Positions 34,153-42,335 of a stretch of 62,952 nucleotides of DNA are shown here, one piece after another (the first letter of the stretch is position 1; the number at the start of each line of letters is the position of its first letter). Under the pieces are notes generated by a model. The model made no database searches. It was not told the origin of the DNA and saw only the letters and a program-made list of their open reading frames with translations. The translations under genes and the position numbers were made by a program. This stretch comes from Acuticoccus mangrovi (lineage in GTDB: Bacteria; Pseudomonadota; Alphaproteobacteria; Rhizobiales; Amorphaceae): assembly GCF_016411865.1 (NCBI RefSeq), contig NZ_JAEKJA010000022.1, positions 1 to 62,952 on the forward strand. Reading direction: 5' to 3'.

Positions 34153-34938
34153 ATGCTTTGGGTGACGCGGCTCATCCGCCGCTTTCCGCGGCCCCTGTTC
34201 GGCCGCCACTACGTCGATGGACGGTTCGAGCACTCGCACCATCCGAGCGCGGTTAAGGCCCGCCTCGCGGCCCCGCTGCGCCCCTCCTACGCGGCGGACA
34301 GCATCTATGGCGGCTTCGACGGGACGGTGACGACATTCGCCATCGTCGCCGGTGTCGCAGGGGCGTCGCTGCCGACCTCGGTCACGCTGATCCTCGGCCT
34401 CGCCAACGTGCTCGCCGACGGCTTTTCCATGGCCTCGGGCGCCTATCTGTCGGCGAAGGCCGACGCCGACCGTTACGCCGAGCTGCGCCGCATCGAGGAG
34501 CGCCACCTCGCCCAGCATCCCGACGGGGAGCGGCTCGAGGTGCACGAGATCCTCGCCCACATGGGCCTGTCCGGCGACGCGCTCGCCTCGGCGACGCGCA
34601 GCATCACCGCCGACGACCGCCGCTGGGTCGACCTCATGATGCTCGGCGAATACGGCCTTGCCGAAAGCGGGCGCGACCCCTGGCGCGCGGCGATCGCGAC
34701 GTTCGGGGCCTTCCTCGCCTTCGGGATGGTGCCGCTCGCACCCTACGTGGTGGCCGCGCCCTCGCCCTTTCTCGCCGCGACCATCCTCACCGCGATCGCC
34801 TTTCTCGGCGTCGGCGCGCTCAAGGCGCTCCACGCGGGCCGGCCGCTCGTGCGCTCGGTGGGCGAGAGCCTCGCGATCGGCTCGGGAGCGGCGGGGCTCG
34901 CGTGGCTGGTGGGGTGGCTCCTCTCCGGCTTCGGCTGA
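34153..34938 (+). CDS. VIT1/CCC1-family membrane transporter
   Basis: The 261-residue protein starts with a short cytoplasmic segment and the family marker PSYAADSIYGGFDGTVTTFAIV, then ILGLANVLADGFSMASGAYLSA. A charged loop follows (AELRRIEERHLAQHPDGERL), then three further helices (VRSVGESLAIGSGAAGLAWL near the end). Relatives transport Fe(II) or Mn(II), often across vacuole or inner membranes. The loop is shorter than in rubrerythrin-fused forms, so no ferritin-like domain is attached. GGGGGAGAAACG precedes ATG 34153. No metal-responsive operator was recognised. Confidence 0.9.
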   Translation: MLWVTRLIRRFPRPLFGRHYVDGRFEHSHHPSAVKARLAAPLRPSYAADSIYGGFDGTVTTFAIVAGVAGASLPTSVTLILGLANVLADGFSMASGAYLSAKADADRYAELRRIEERHLAQHPDGERLEVHEILAHMGLSGDALASATRSITADDRRWVDLMMLGEYGLAESGRDPWRAAIATFGAFLAFGMVPLAPYVVAAPSPFLAATILTAIAFLGVGALKALHAGRPLVRSVGESLAIGSGAAGLAWLVGWLLSGFG

Positions 34939-35155
34939 CGGGCGCGGCGGAAGGGGCCATCGACAACGGCGCGCACGGCGTGCAAAACAGCATCAAAAGG
35001 GAACGCGACCGACGGTGGCTCTGCCGGCGACCAATACGCTCCATCGCAGCGGACGATGAGGCGGCATCGGCATGGCGCGCACCGCCGCGCTGCGCGAGTC
35101 GGCAAGCGGCGTTCCTGGCAGGGGAAGGCAACGTTCCGCGACACGGAAGGCGACG
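34939..35155. other. Spacer without recognised gene
   Basis: This 217-base stretch after the VIT/CCC1 gene shows no convincing reading frame, hairpin terminator or RNA gene. Confidence 0.35.
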
Positions 35156-35347
35156 GTGGTGGGGGACCTCGCTGTCGGTCAGGAGTATCGTGCGGTCGAC
35201 GAAGTCCGCGTGGTCTGGGTCGTCACCGGCCTCGTCCACGACGGCGACGTGACGTTCGTGTTGCTGTTGTCGAAGGACATGTGCCGCTTCGCCGAGGTTC
35301 GCGCCGAGGCGCTGCTCGACACCGGCCGCTTCGCCCGCGCCGTTTGA
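35156..35347 (+). CDS. Small hypothetical protein
   Basis: I do not recognise this 63-residue frame with certainty. It starts at a GTG preceded by GGAAGG and encodes GDLAVGQEYRAVDEVRVVWVV, then DGDVTFVLLLSKD, and ends LLDTGRFARAV. The pattern resembles short alphaproteobacterial proteins in which a beta-rich stretch comments on a residue pair and ends in a LLD-x-RRF-type motif. No signal or membrane helix is seen. A longer version from ATG 35072 is possible but its added part is low-complexity. Confidence 0.4.
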   Translation: MVGDLAVGQEYRAVDEVRVVWVVTGLVHDGDVTFVLLLSKDMCRFAEVRAEALLDTGRFARAV

Positions 35348-35352
35348 ACGCG

Positions 35353-35456
35353 TAGAGCGCGTCCCGCTCAAGTGGAGTCGCTTGGGCGGAAAACCGCGCT
35401 CGCATTCAACGAGATAGAGCGTCTTGTCCGGGCTCGATGAAGCGCGGGATGCTCTA
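35353..35456. repeat. Rhizobial-type intergenic palindromic element (two modules)
   Basis: The element begins TAGAGCGCGTCCCGC and ends GCGGGATGCTCTA, which are near-perfect inverted copies. Inside, module one pairs CCGCTCAAG with CTTGGGCGG around a short loop. Module two runs from TAGAGCGTC (35415) to GCTCTA. The CAAGTGGA-x-TCGCTTG core is the form seen in many copies across Hyphomicrobiales genomes. It lies just before the APH-AAA gene and may affect mRNA ends. Confidence 0.7.
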
Positions 35457-35478
35457 GGGGAGACAGGAAGGAGCCGCC

Positions 35479-37029
35479 GTGGCAGCCCCGGAACCGACGG
35501 ATGACGCTTGCCTCCAGCGCGAGGTGATCCGGTTTCTCGCCAGTCCGGCCGCCCATGGGGGCGAGACGCCAGAGCACAAGGAAACCCACCTCTCGCACGT
35601 CTTCCTGACCCGCGAGCGGGTGCTGAAGCTGAAGAAGGCGCAGGACTGGAGCGTTGTCGACTACTCGACCCTCGCCCAGCGCGAGCGCTTCTGCCGCGAG
35701 GAGCTGACGATCAACGCCCGCTTCGCGCCGGAGATCTACCGCGACGTGCGCGCGATCACCCGCGAGGGGGCGGGGTTCGCCCTCGACGGTCCCGGCGAGG
35801 TGGTGGACTACGTGGTGGAGATGGCCCGGTTCGACGACGCCGGCGAGCTCGACATCCTCGTCGACGACGGCACCATCACCGGCGAGCTGATCGACATGAC
35901 CGCGGATGTCGTCGCCGACATGCACCGCACCGCGCCCATCGTGCGGCGGCCGCACCAGAGCCGAATCGTCGCCGGCCTCACCCGTCAGCTCTCGCGCGAC
36001 GTCGCCGCCGCCGTCACCGAGGCGGAGGAAAAGGCCGACGTCGCGCTCTGGACGCACAAGGCGAGCGAGCGGCTGATGCGCGATGCGGCGCGGGTCGACC
36101 GGCGCGGCCGCCACGGCTTCGTGCGGCGCTGCCACGGCGATCTGCACCTTTCCAACATTTGCCTCTGGAAGGGGCGGCCGACGCCGTTCGACGCCATCGA
36201 GTTCTCCGAGGAGATCGCCGTCATCGACGTGCTCTACGACCTCGCCTTCGTGCTGGTGGATCTCGAGCATCGCGGGCGCGGTGACCTCGCGACCCGCCTC
36301 CTGTCGCGCTATCTCGCCGCGACGCGGGACTATTCGGGCCTCGCCGCGCTGCCCCTCTACAAGTCGCAGCGGCACATGGTGCGGGCGCTCACGGGGGCGA
36401 CGAAGGGCCGGCCCGTCGCCGACCACATCGCCGCGGCGCGGGCGATCGCCGAGCGTGCCGTCGCGCCCCACCTCTACGCCATCGGCGGGCTCTCGGGCAG
36501 CGGCAAGACCACCATCGCCCGCGCCGTCGCCCCGGAGCTCGGCGCCGTGGTGATCCGCGCCGACACCGTGCGCAAGCACATCTGGGGCGTCGCGCCGGAA
36601 GTTCATCTCGGCGCGGCCGCCTACGACGCGGTGACCACGGAGCGTGTCTATCGCCGCCTGCGCGTCGACGCGGCGCGGGCGCTGCGGGCGGGCAGCTCGG
36701 TGGTGCTCGACGCGACGTTCGCCGATCCCGCCGACCGGGCCGCCGTGCGCCGGCTCGCCAACCATCTCGGCGTGCCCTTTGCCGGCATCTGGCTGAAGGC
36801 GCCGCGGGCGATCCTCGCCGAACGCGTCGCCGGCCGCAGCGGTGACGCCTCCGATGCCGACGTCGCTGTCGTAGAGGCGCAGAGCCATCGCGACCTCGGG
36901 GCGATCGACTGGATCGACGTCGCGGCGAACGCGGAGCCCGACGAGGTGGCGATGGCCGCGCTCGGCTACCTCGCGCCGGTGGCGCGGACGGCACAGCGCC
37001 CGCCGCCGCGCCGTGGCGCACCGCGATGA
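35479..37029 (+). CDS. Bifunctional aminoglycoside-phosphotransferase-like / AAA (P-loop kinase) protein
   Basis: The 516-residue protein joins an APH-like domain with a P-loop domain. In the first (about residues 1-330) the catalytic Brenner motif CHGDLHLSNICLW and the metal-binding FDAIEFSEE are present. The second begins at YAIGGLSGSGKTTIARAVA (Walker A, near residue 340). It continues with VIRADTVRKHIWG and VVLDATFADPADRAAV. These fusions (COG2187 plus COG0645) are widespread but have no proven substrate; small-molecule phosphorylation is implied by both folds. It sits upstream of a universal stress protein but has its own spacing and probably its own promoter. The C-terminus ends in a Pro/Arg-rich tail. 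Confidence 0.85.
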   Translation: MAAPEPTDDACLQREVIRFLASPAAHGGETPEHKETHLSHVFLTRERVLKLKKAQDWSVVDYSTLAQRERFCREELTINARFAPEIYRDVRAITREGAGFALDGPGEVVDYVVEMARFDDAGELDILVDDGTITGELIDMTADVVADMHRTAPIVRRPHQSRIVAGLTRQLSRDVAAAVTEAEEKADVALWTHKASERLMRDAARVDRRGRHGFVRRCHGDLHLSNICLWKGRPTPFDAIEFSEEIAVIDVLYDLAFVLVDLEHRGRGDLATRLLSRYLAATRDYSGLAALPLYKSQRHMVRALTGATKGRPVADHIAAARAIAERAVAPHLYAIGGLSGSGKTTIARAVAPELGAVVIRADTVRKHIWGVAPEVHLGAAAYDAVTTERVYRRLRVDAARALRAGSSVVLDATFADPADRAAVRRLANHLGVPFAGIWLKAPRAILAERVAGRSGDASDADVAVVEAQSHRDLGAIDWIDVAANAEPDEVAMAALGYLAPVARTAQRPPPRRGAPR

Positions 37030-37053
37030 GTGCGTCACCAGACCTTACGAAGC

Positions 37054-37067
37054 TTGATCGAAATCAA
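37054..37067 (+). promoter_or_regulatory. Perfect FNR/FixK box before the universal stress gene
   Basis: TTGATCGAAATCAA matches the TTGAT-N4-ATCAA consensus on both arms. It lies 121 bases before the universal stress protein start, so low oxygen probably switches this gene on through an FnrL or FixK regulator. Confidence 0.8.
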
Positions 37068-37188
37068 TTCGCCCTTGCCGTCAGGCGCGTAGGAGGGGAA
37101 GAGGGGTCTGGCGCCGCCGCCGCGAGACCGGTTGATCTGCGGCGCTTCAGGGACGAATGCCGGCAGGGGCCGGCCAGGGAGAGCAAAC

Positions 37189-38061
37189 ATGGTGGCACGG
37201 TCGATACTGGCGGTCTTCAATGGGTATGATCACGAGCTGAGCGGTCTCAACACCGCCATCGCGCTTGCCAAGGCGAGCGGCGGCCACGTTCGCGTGCTCC
37301 ACGTCAACTCCATCGCCCAGTCCTACGCCGGCATCTTCGGCGAGGCGTCGGTGGCCGGCATGGGCTGGGAAGAAGAGATCGAGCGGCAGAACGAGGCGCG
37401 TCTCGCCAATGCCCGCAAGATGACCGAGGCCGTCGCCGAGCGCGAGGGGCTGACCTTGGACGCGACCGCGACGGAAGGGCCGAGCCTCTTCTTCGTCAGC
37501 CTGCGCAACGCCTACAACCGCACCCTCCTGCGCGAGCTGAGCCTCGTCGACCTCATCGTCACCTCGTCCGAGAAGGGGGTGGGGGACATCCTGTCCCAGT
37601 CGGTGACGGACCTCGCGCTGTTCTCCTCCCGCCGTCCGGTGCTGGTGGTGCGGCCGAGCGACAACGACGCCCCCGCCACCGTGACCGGCGCCCCCGCGGT
37701 GGTCGCCTGGAACGACAGCCCCGAAGCGATGCATGCGCTCGTCAACGCGGCGCCGCTCCTCGGCGAGGCCTCGCGGGTCCATCTCGTCACCACCGAGAAG
37801 GGGTCGGGTACGGAGGTCCCGGAGGACCAGAAGCTCGCGCTCGCCTATCTCGCGGCCCACGGCATCGAGGCGATGCTCCACGTGGTGGACACCGACGGTC
37901 GCCAGGCCGGCGAGGCGGTGCTCGCCAAGGCGAGCGAGCTCAGCGCCGGATATGTGGTGATGGGTGCCTACGGCCACAGCGTCCTGCGCGAATCGCTGGT
38001 GGGTGGTTTCTCCGAATATATGCTCGGCGAGTCCGATCTGCCGCTGCTCCTGAGCCACTGA
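37189..38061 (+). CDS. Universal stress protein (tandem-domain type)
   Basis: The 290-residue protein contains two UspA-like halves. The first starts MVARSILAVFNGYDHELSGL and includes LVDLIVTSSEKGVGDILSQS; the second starts APAVVAWNDSPEAMHALVNA and ends with the ATP-binding-type GAYGHSVLRESLVGG. These proteins bind ATP or are regulatory under starvation and oxygen limitation. CAGGGAGAGC precedes ATG 37189. The FNR box upstream makes micro-oxic induction likely. The gene appears monocistronic. Confidence 0.9.
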   Translation: MVARSILAVFNGYDHELSGLNTAIALAKASGGHVRVLHVNSIAQSYAGIFGEASVAGMGWEEEIERQNEARLANARKMTEAVAEREGLTLDATATEGPSLFFVSLRNAYNRTLLRELSLVDLIVTSSEKGVGDILSQSVTDLALFSSRRPVLVVRPSDNDAPATVTGAPAVVAWNDSPEAMHALVNAAPLLGEASRVHLVTTEKGSGTEVPEDQKLALAYLAAHGIEAMLHVVDTDGRQAGEAVLAKASELSAGYVVMGAYGHSVLRESLVGGFSEYMLGESDLPLLLSH

Positions 38062-38121
38062 GTGGGCTTCCGGGCCCTGCGGCACCCCCGCCGGGCCCGG
38101 CCTCGATCGGCGCGTGGCGAG

Positions 38122-38143
38122 CCGCCGGCTTTCGCGCCGGCGG
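38122..38143. terminator. Hairpin between converging genes
   Basis: An eight-base stem (CCGCCGGC / GCCGGCGG) with a six-base loop sits between the universal stress gene and the NCS2 permease gene, which end facing each other. It could terminate both; no T run follows. Confidence 0.5.
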
Positions 38144-38184
38144 ACGGATGATGGGCCGCAGCCTTTCGGCGGCGACCCAGCGCT

Positions 38185-39600
38185 TCATTCGGCGGCGGTG
38201 ACCGGCGCGACGGGGTTCTCCTCGTCCGTTGAGGCGGGGACGTGCGCCTCGCCCGGAAGCTCGTGCGGCAGCACGAGGTTGAGGACGATCGCGAGGAAGG
38301 CGCCCGGCAGGATGCCGGAGGCCAGCAGCACCTGCAGCGTCTCGGGCAGATATTGCAGCGCCTTCGGCTCGAGCTGTAGCCCGAGGCCGACGGAGAGCGA
38401 CACGGCGAAGATCACCATGTTGCGCCGGTTCCACAGGACGTCGGAGAGCATCTGCACGCCAGCCGCCGCCACCATGCCGAACATGACGATGACGCTGCCG
38501 CCGAGCACCTCGATCGGCACCGTGGAGATCAGCGCCCCGACCTTCGGCAACAGGCCGCAGATGATGAGGAAGATCGCGCCGAAGGTGACGACCATGCGGC
38601 TCATCACCCCGGTGATCGCGATGAGGCCGACATTCTGGCTGAACGAGGTGTTGGGGAGGGCGCCGAACACGCCGGCGATCGCCGAGCCGAGGCCGTCGGC
38701 ATAGGTCGCGCCGACGATCTCCTTGTCGGTCGCCTCGCGGCCCGCGCCGCCTTTGGTGATGCCGGACACGTCACCCACCGTCTCCACCGCCGACACGAAG
38801 GCCATCAGGCAGAAGCCCACGATGGCGCTGAGGCTGAAGGCGATGCCGTACTTGAAGGGGACCGGAACGGTGAAGACGCCGGCGCTCGCGACGTTGGAGA
38901 AGCTCACCATCCCCAATAGCAGGGCGAGGACGTAGCCGGCCAGCAGACCGATGAGGATCGCCGCGACCGACCAGATGCCGCGGGCGAAGAACTTCAGCCC
39001 CAGCGTCGTGACGATCACGGTGATGGCGACGAGCCAGTTGAGGAAGCTACCATATTCGGGCTGGCTCATCGCCGCGACGCCGCCGGCCGCATATTGGATG
39101 CCGACCCGCACCAGCGACAGGCCGATGAGGAGGACGACGAGGCCGGTGACGAGCGGCGGCAGGGCGAAGCGGATCTTGCCGATGACGGTGCCGAGCAGGC
39201 TGTGGAAGAGGCCGCCGACGACAACCCCGCCATAGAGCGCGGGAAGTGCATCGATGCCCTTGCCGGCGACGAGGGGGATCATGATCGGTAGGAAGGCGAA
39301 GCTCGTGCCCTGGACGATCGGCAGGCGCGCCCCGACCGGCCCGAAGCCGATGGTCTGAAACAGCGTCGCGATCCCCGCGAACAGCATCGACATCTGGATC
39401 ATGTAGATGAGGGCGGGGAAGTCCGGCGAGTTCGAGCCGAAGCCGAAGCCTGCCGCGCCGGCGATGATGATCGCCGGTGTGACGTTCGAGATGAACATGG
39501 CGAGGACGTGCTGGATGCCCAGCGGGATCGCCTGGGTCAGCGGTGGTGTATAGTTCGGATCACGCAGTTGCTCGGGAGTTCCGAGATAATGTGCTGTCAT
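38185..39600 (-). CDS. NCS2-family nucleobase permease (xanthine/uracil type)
   Basis: The 471-residue membrane protein has about 12 to 14 helices and NCS2 markers: VQGTSFAFLPIMIPLVAGKG, AFVSAVETVGDVSGIT, ALPNTSFSQNVGLIAITGVMSR with the QNxGxxxxTG signature, and EVLGGSVIVMFGMVAAAGVQM. It imports a purine or related nitrogen compound with a cation. ATG 39600 is preceded by GGAGAA. The racemase-like gene 139 bases upstream on the same strand suggests a hydantoin- or allantoin-like substrate, but that is inference. Confidence 0.9.
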   Translation of the reverse strand: MTAHYLGTPEQLRDPNYTPPLTQAIPLGIQHVLAMFISNVTPAIIIAGAAGFGFGSNSPDFPALIYMIQMSMLFAGIATLFQTIGFGPVGARLPIVQGTSFAFLPIMIPLVAGKGIDALPALYGGVVVGGLFHSLLGTVIGKIRFALPPLVTGLVVLLIGLSLVRVGIQYAAGGVAAMSQPEYGSFLNWLVAITVIVTTLGLKFFARGIWSVAAILIGLLAGYVLALLLGMVSFSNVASAGVFTVPVPFKYGIAFSLSAIVGFCLMAFVSAVETVGDVSGITKGGAGREATDKEIVGATYADGLGSAIAGVFGALPNTSFSQNVGLIAITGVMSRMVVTFGAIFLIICGLLPKVGALISTVPIEVLGGSVIVMFGMVAAAGVQMLSDVLWNRRNMVIFAVSLSVGLGLQLEPKALQYLPETLQVLLASGILPGAFLAIVLNLVLPHELPGEAHVPASTDEENPVAPVTAAE

Positions 39601-39739
39601 GAACGTTCTCCAGCCATCCAAAAAAGAATGGGTTGCGGGTTGCGGTCGGCGTGCGTCTCCCCGTCCGGCGGTCGCCGGCGGGGGTGGTAGAGATCGTCTG
39701 TCGGTGTCGCCGGATCGCTGAGGATCGTCGGCGATCCAT
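39601..39739. other. Spacer between the racemase-like gene and the permease
   Basis: The gap contains a perfect CCGGCG / CGCCGG hairpin and a GGATCGC / GCGATCC inverted repeat. These may stabilise or attenuate the message running from the racemase-like gene to the permease. Confidence 0.3.
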
Positions 39740-40477
39740 TCAGCGGCCGGGGCCGTAGAGCATTGCGGCGAGGGCGGCGGAAAGGCCGGTCCCCTCGCGT
39801 CCCGTGACGGGGGCCTTCGCGGATCCGCGGGGGAGGGCGAGGCCGGCGAGCATCGCGCAGAGCCGCGTGCCGCAGGTCACCCCGTCGAGGATCGGCACGG
39901 CGACTTCGCTCGCGAGCCCCTCGGCCATGCCGGCGAAGGCGGCGCCGCACAGCACCACCACGTCGGCCCCGTCCCGCTCGACAAGGCGCGTGATCGCCTC
40001 GTGAGCCGCCTCGCGCACCTTGTGAGGGGCGCCGTAGGCCTCGGCCGCGCGCGCCTTGGCGACCTCGATGCCGGCGACCCGCTCGCCCACCCCGTAGGAG
40101 GCGGCGAGCTCGCGATAAAGGTGCGGCGTGCCGAAGGTCACGAGGCCGATGCGGTCGCCGAGGAGGCTCGCCGTCAGGAGGCTCGCTTGGCTCATGCCCA
40201 CCACCGGGCAGGGCGCGACGTCGCGCAGCGCCGCGAGGCCGGTGTCGTAGGAGACGGCGATCAGCACCGCGTCAGCCGCCGCGTGGTGCTCGGCCAACAT
40301 GTTGAGGAGCGCGTAGGCGCCGATGACGTTCTCGACGCGGCTCTCGATGATCTTGGCACCGAAGGGCGCGGTGAGAGCGAGGATGTCCCACCCCTGCGGC
40401 AGCGCCGTCCGCGCGGCGGCGGCGCACAGCTCGGTCACGCCCGCGGACGTGTTGGCATTGAGGAGGAGCAATCGCAT
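39740..40477 (-). CDS. Asp/Glu/hydantoin racemase superfamily protein
   Basis: The 245-residue protein opens with LLLLNANTSAGVTELCAAAAR and TAPFGAKIIESRVENVIGAY, typical of the hydantoin/allantoin racemase branch. The usual first catalytic Cys (in ACFxDPGL) is replaced: the site reads IAVSYDTGLAAL. At the second site, normally LGCAGM, the protein reads VVLCGAAFAGMA, with a Cys shifted by one position. Standard two-base Cys racemisation is therefore uncertain. A decarboxylase- or isomerase-like reaction, or a lost activity, is possible. It is followed by the NCS2 permease and diverges from the sigma-54 TRAP operon. Confidence 0.75.
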   Translation of the reverse strand: MRLLLLNANTSAGVTELCAAAARTALPQGWDILALTAPFGAKIIESRVENVIGAYALLNMLAEHHAAADAVLIAVSYDTGLAALRDVAPCPVVGMSQASLLTASLLGDRIGLVTFGTPHLYRELAASYGVGERVAGIEVAKARAAEAYGAPHKVREAAHEAITRLVERDGADVVVLCGAAFAGMAEGLASEVAVPILDGVTCGTRLCAMLAGLALPRGSAKAPVTGREGTGLSAALAAMLYGPGR

Positions 40478-40594
40478 GGCGCGAGTCTGGACGCTCCGCC
40501 GCCCCCGGCAAAGCGCGAATTGGCGCCATTTTTTGTCTATTTTGCCAACAATACATGTTTAGATTGTCGACGATATTGAAGGATTTCATTCCAA

Positions 40595-40609
40595 CTATTT
40601 GAAAAATAG
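40595..40609. promoter_or_regulatory. Palindrome upstream of the sigma-54 promoter
   Basis: CTATTTGAAAAATAG is a perfect six-base inverted repeat around GAA, 13 bases before the -24 element. The surrounding 40530-40612 is AT-rich. It could bind the GntR regulator encoded in the operon or help DNA bending. Confidence 0.45.
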
Positions 40610-40622
40610 AAGTTTATCGCCG

Positions 40623-40638
40623 TGGCACTGCAATTGCT
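40623..40638 (+). promoter_or_regulatory. Sigma-54 promoter of the TRAP operon
   Basis: TGGCAC (40623-40628), five bases and TTGCT (40634-40638) match the -24/-12 consensus, with GG-N10-GC spacing. It lies 45 bases before the TRAP binding-protein gene. It needs an enhancer-binding activator, which is not encoded in this window. Confidence 0.8.
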
Positions 40639-40682
40639 TGGTGCCTCCGCAGGGGCCGGATGGCCGCATGGGGGGTGAAGCG

Positions 40683-41720
40683 ATGAAGCGACTGACGACG
40701 GCTGTACTGGTGGGAGTGGCGCTCGGCGCGGGTGTGGGTCCCGGCATGGCGCAGAATGTGCGCTGGCTCAGCCAGACGCAGCAGCAGCAGGCCCAGTATC
40801 CGGCCGAGGCCGCGGCGGTCGAGGCGGTCGGCGCCGCCGGCTTCGCGGTCGACCGCAACGAGTTCCAGGCTCTCGGCCTCAATCTCACCGACGCGCTGCG
40901 CCTTGCGGGCACTGGTGTCTTCCAGATCGTGTCGACCCAGGTCGGCAGCGTCGCCAAGGACGATCCCTTCCTGGAAGGCATCGACCTCATCGGCGTGTCG
41001 ACGGACATGGGCGAACTGAAGGACGCCGTCGAAGCCTATCGCACGGCCTTCAACGATCGCCTCGCCGAGCGCTTCGGCGTGAAGGCGCTCGCGATCTGGC
41101 CGTTCGGTCCCCAAGTCTTCCTGTGCAATCAGGAGATCAGCGGGCTCGCCGATCTCGAGGGGCTCAAGGTGCGCTCCTTCACCGCCTCGATGTCGACGCT
41201 TCTGTCGGAACTCGGCGCGACGCCGGTGACGCTCTCCTTCCCGGAGGTCTATCCGGCGCTTCAGCGCGGCGTCGCCTCCTGCGGCGTCACCTCGCCGACG
41301 TCGTCGAACACCGGCAAATGGCCCGAGGTCACGACCCACGTGATGCCCTTGTCGGTGTCCGGCTCGGTCCAGGCTCACCTCGTCAATCTCGCCTGGTACA
41401 ACGGCCTGCCGGCGGACAAGCGCGCCGCCCTCGACGCCGCGATGGCCGACATGGAGGCCGCCCTCTGGGAGCTCGCGACGAAGTCCAACGAGGACGCGCT
41501 CGCCTGCACCACCGGACAGGACTCCTGCCCCGGCGGCATCTACAACGTCTACGACAACACGCTCGTGCCGGTGTCGGAGGCCGACAAGGCGCTCGTCACC
41601 ACCATCGCCAAGGAAAAGATCCTGCCGGAGTGGGCCGAGCGCTGCACCGCGGCCTACCCGGAGTGCAAGACCATCTGGTCGCAGACCGTGGGTGCGGCGC
41701 GCGGGCTGTCGCTCGACTGA
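40683..41720 (+). CDS. TRAP transporter substrate-binding protein (DctP family), system 1
   Basis: The 345-residue periplasmic protein starts with a signal peptide (MKRLTTAVLVGVALGAGVGPGMAQ). It has the DctP markers LEGLKVRSFTASMSTLLSEL (substrate-binding Arg in KVRS) and TPVTLSFPEVYPALQRGVAS. The extra cysteines in CTTGQDSC and the late CTAAYPECK could form disulfides and are unusual for the family. The ligand is unknown, and the operon context suggests an organic diacid. ATG 40683 lies 45 bases after the sigma-54 promoter. Confidence 0.9.
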   Translation: MKRLTTAVLVGVALGAGVGPGMAQNVRWLSQTQQQQAQYPAEAAAVEAVGAAGFAVDRNEFQALGLNLTDALRLAGTGVFQIVSTQVGSVAKDDPFLEGIDLIGVSTDMGELKDAVEAYRTAFNDRLAERFGVKALAIWPFGPQVFLCNQEISGLADLEGLKVRSFTASMSTLLSELGATPVTLSFPEVYPALQRGVASCGVTSPTSSNTGKWPEVTTHVMPLSVSGSVQAHLVNLAWYNGLPADKRAALDAAMADMEAALWELATKSNEDALACTTGQDSCPGGIYNVYDNTLVPVSEADKALVTTIAKEKILPEWAERCTAAYPECKTIWSQTVGAARGLSLD

Positions 41721-41739
41721 CGCGATCGGGGCGCAAGTC

Positions 41740-42333
41740 GTGAAACAACCGCTCGTCATCCGCGGCCTCGATGGGCTCGCGACGCTGTGCGCGCTCCTCG
41801 CGGGCGTCGCGGTCGCCGTCCTCTCCGTGCTCATCGTGGTCGACATCGTGAGCCGCACCGCCTTGCGCTACTCGCTCCAGGGAACCGACGAGCTGGGCGG
41901 GTACACGCTCGCGCTCGTCGGTTCGCTGGGTCTGCCTTACGCGCTGATGCGACGCGGCCATCCCCGCGTCGACATCTTCCTGCGCCGCTTTCCGCGTCGC
42001 GCCCGTGCCGCGCTCCACGTCCTCGCCTACGCCGCGCTCGCGGGGTTCGCGATCTTCATGACCGTGCACGCCGTGGCGGAGCTGCGCACGACGCTCACCT
42101 ACGGCACCATCACCAACACGCCGCTCCAGACGCCGCTCGCCTGGCCGCAGGCGCTGTGGGTCGCCGGCACCGGCTTCTTCGCGCTGACGGCGAGCATCCT
42201 CACCCTCGACGCGCTGCGCCGCCTCTTCCTCGCCCCCGCCACCGTCGAAGCCGTCTACGGACCGCTCAGCGTGGAGGACGAGGTCGGCGAATATGTCGAG
42301 GACAAGCCCATGCTGCCGCGCTCGGAGGTCTGA
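41740..42333 (+). CDS. TRAP transporter small permease (DctQ family), system 1
   Basis: The 197-residue protein has four hydrophobic helices with family marks IVVDIVSRTALRYSLQGTDELGGY and MRRGHPRVDIFLRRF. It is the accessory membrane subunit. The start is taken as GTG 41740 with GGGG upstream; a longer version would begin inside the dctP end. The stop lies two bases before the dctM start. Confidence 0.88.
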   Translation: MKQPLVIRGLDGLATLCALLAGVAVAVLSVLIVVDIVSRTALRYSLQGTDELGGYTLALVGSLGLPYALMRRGHPRVDIFLRRFPRRARAALHVLAYAALAGFAIFMTVHAVAELRTTLTYGTITNTPLQTPLAWPQALWVAGTGFFALTASILTLDALRRLFLAPATVEAVYGPLSVEDEVGEYVEDKPMLPRSEV

Positions 42334-42335
42334 GG

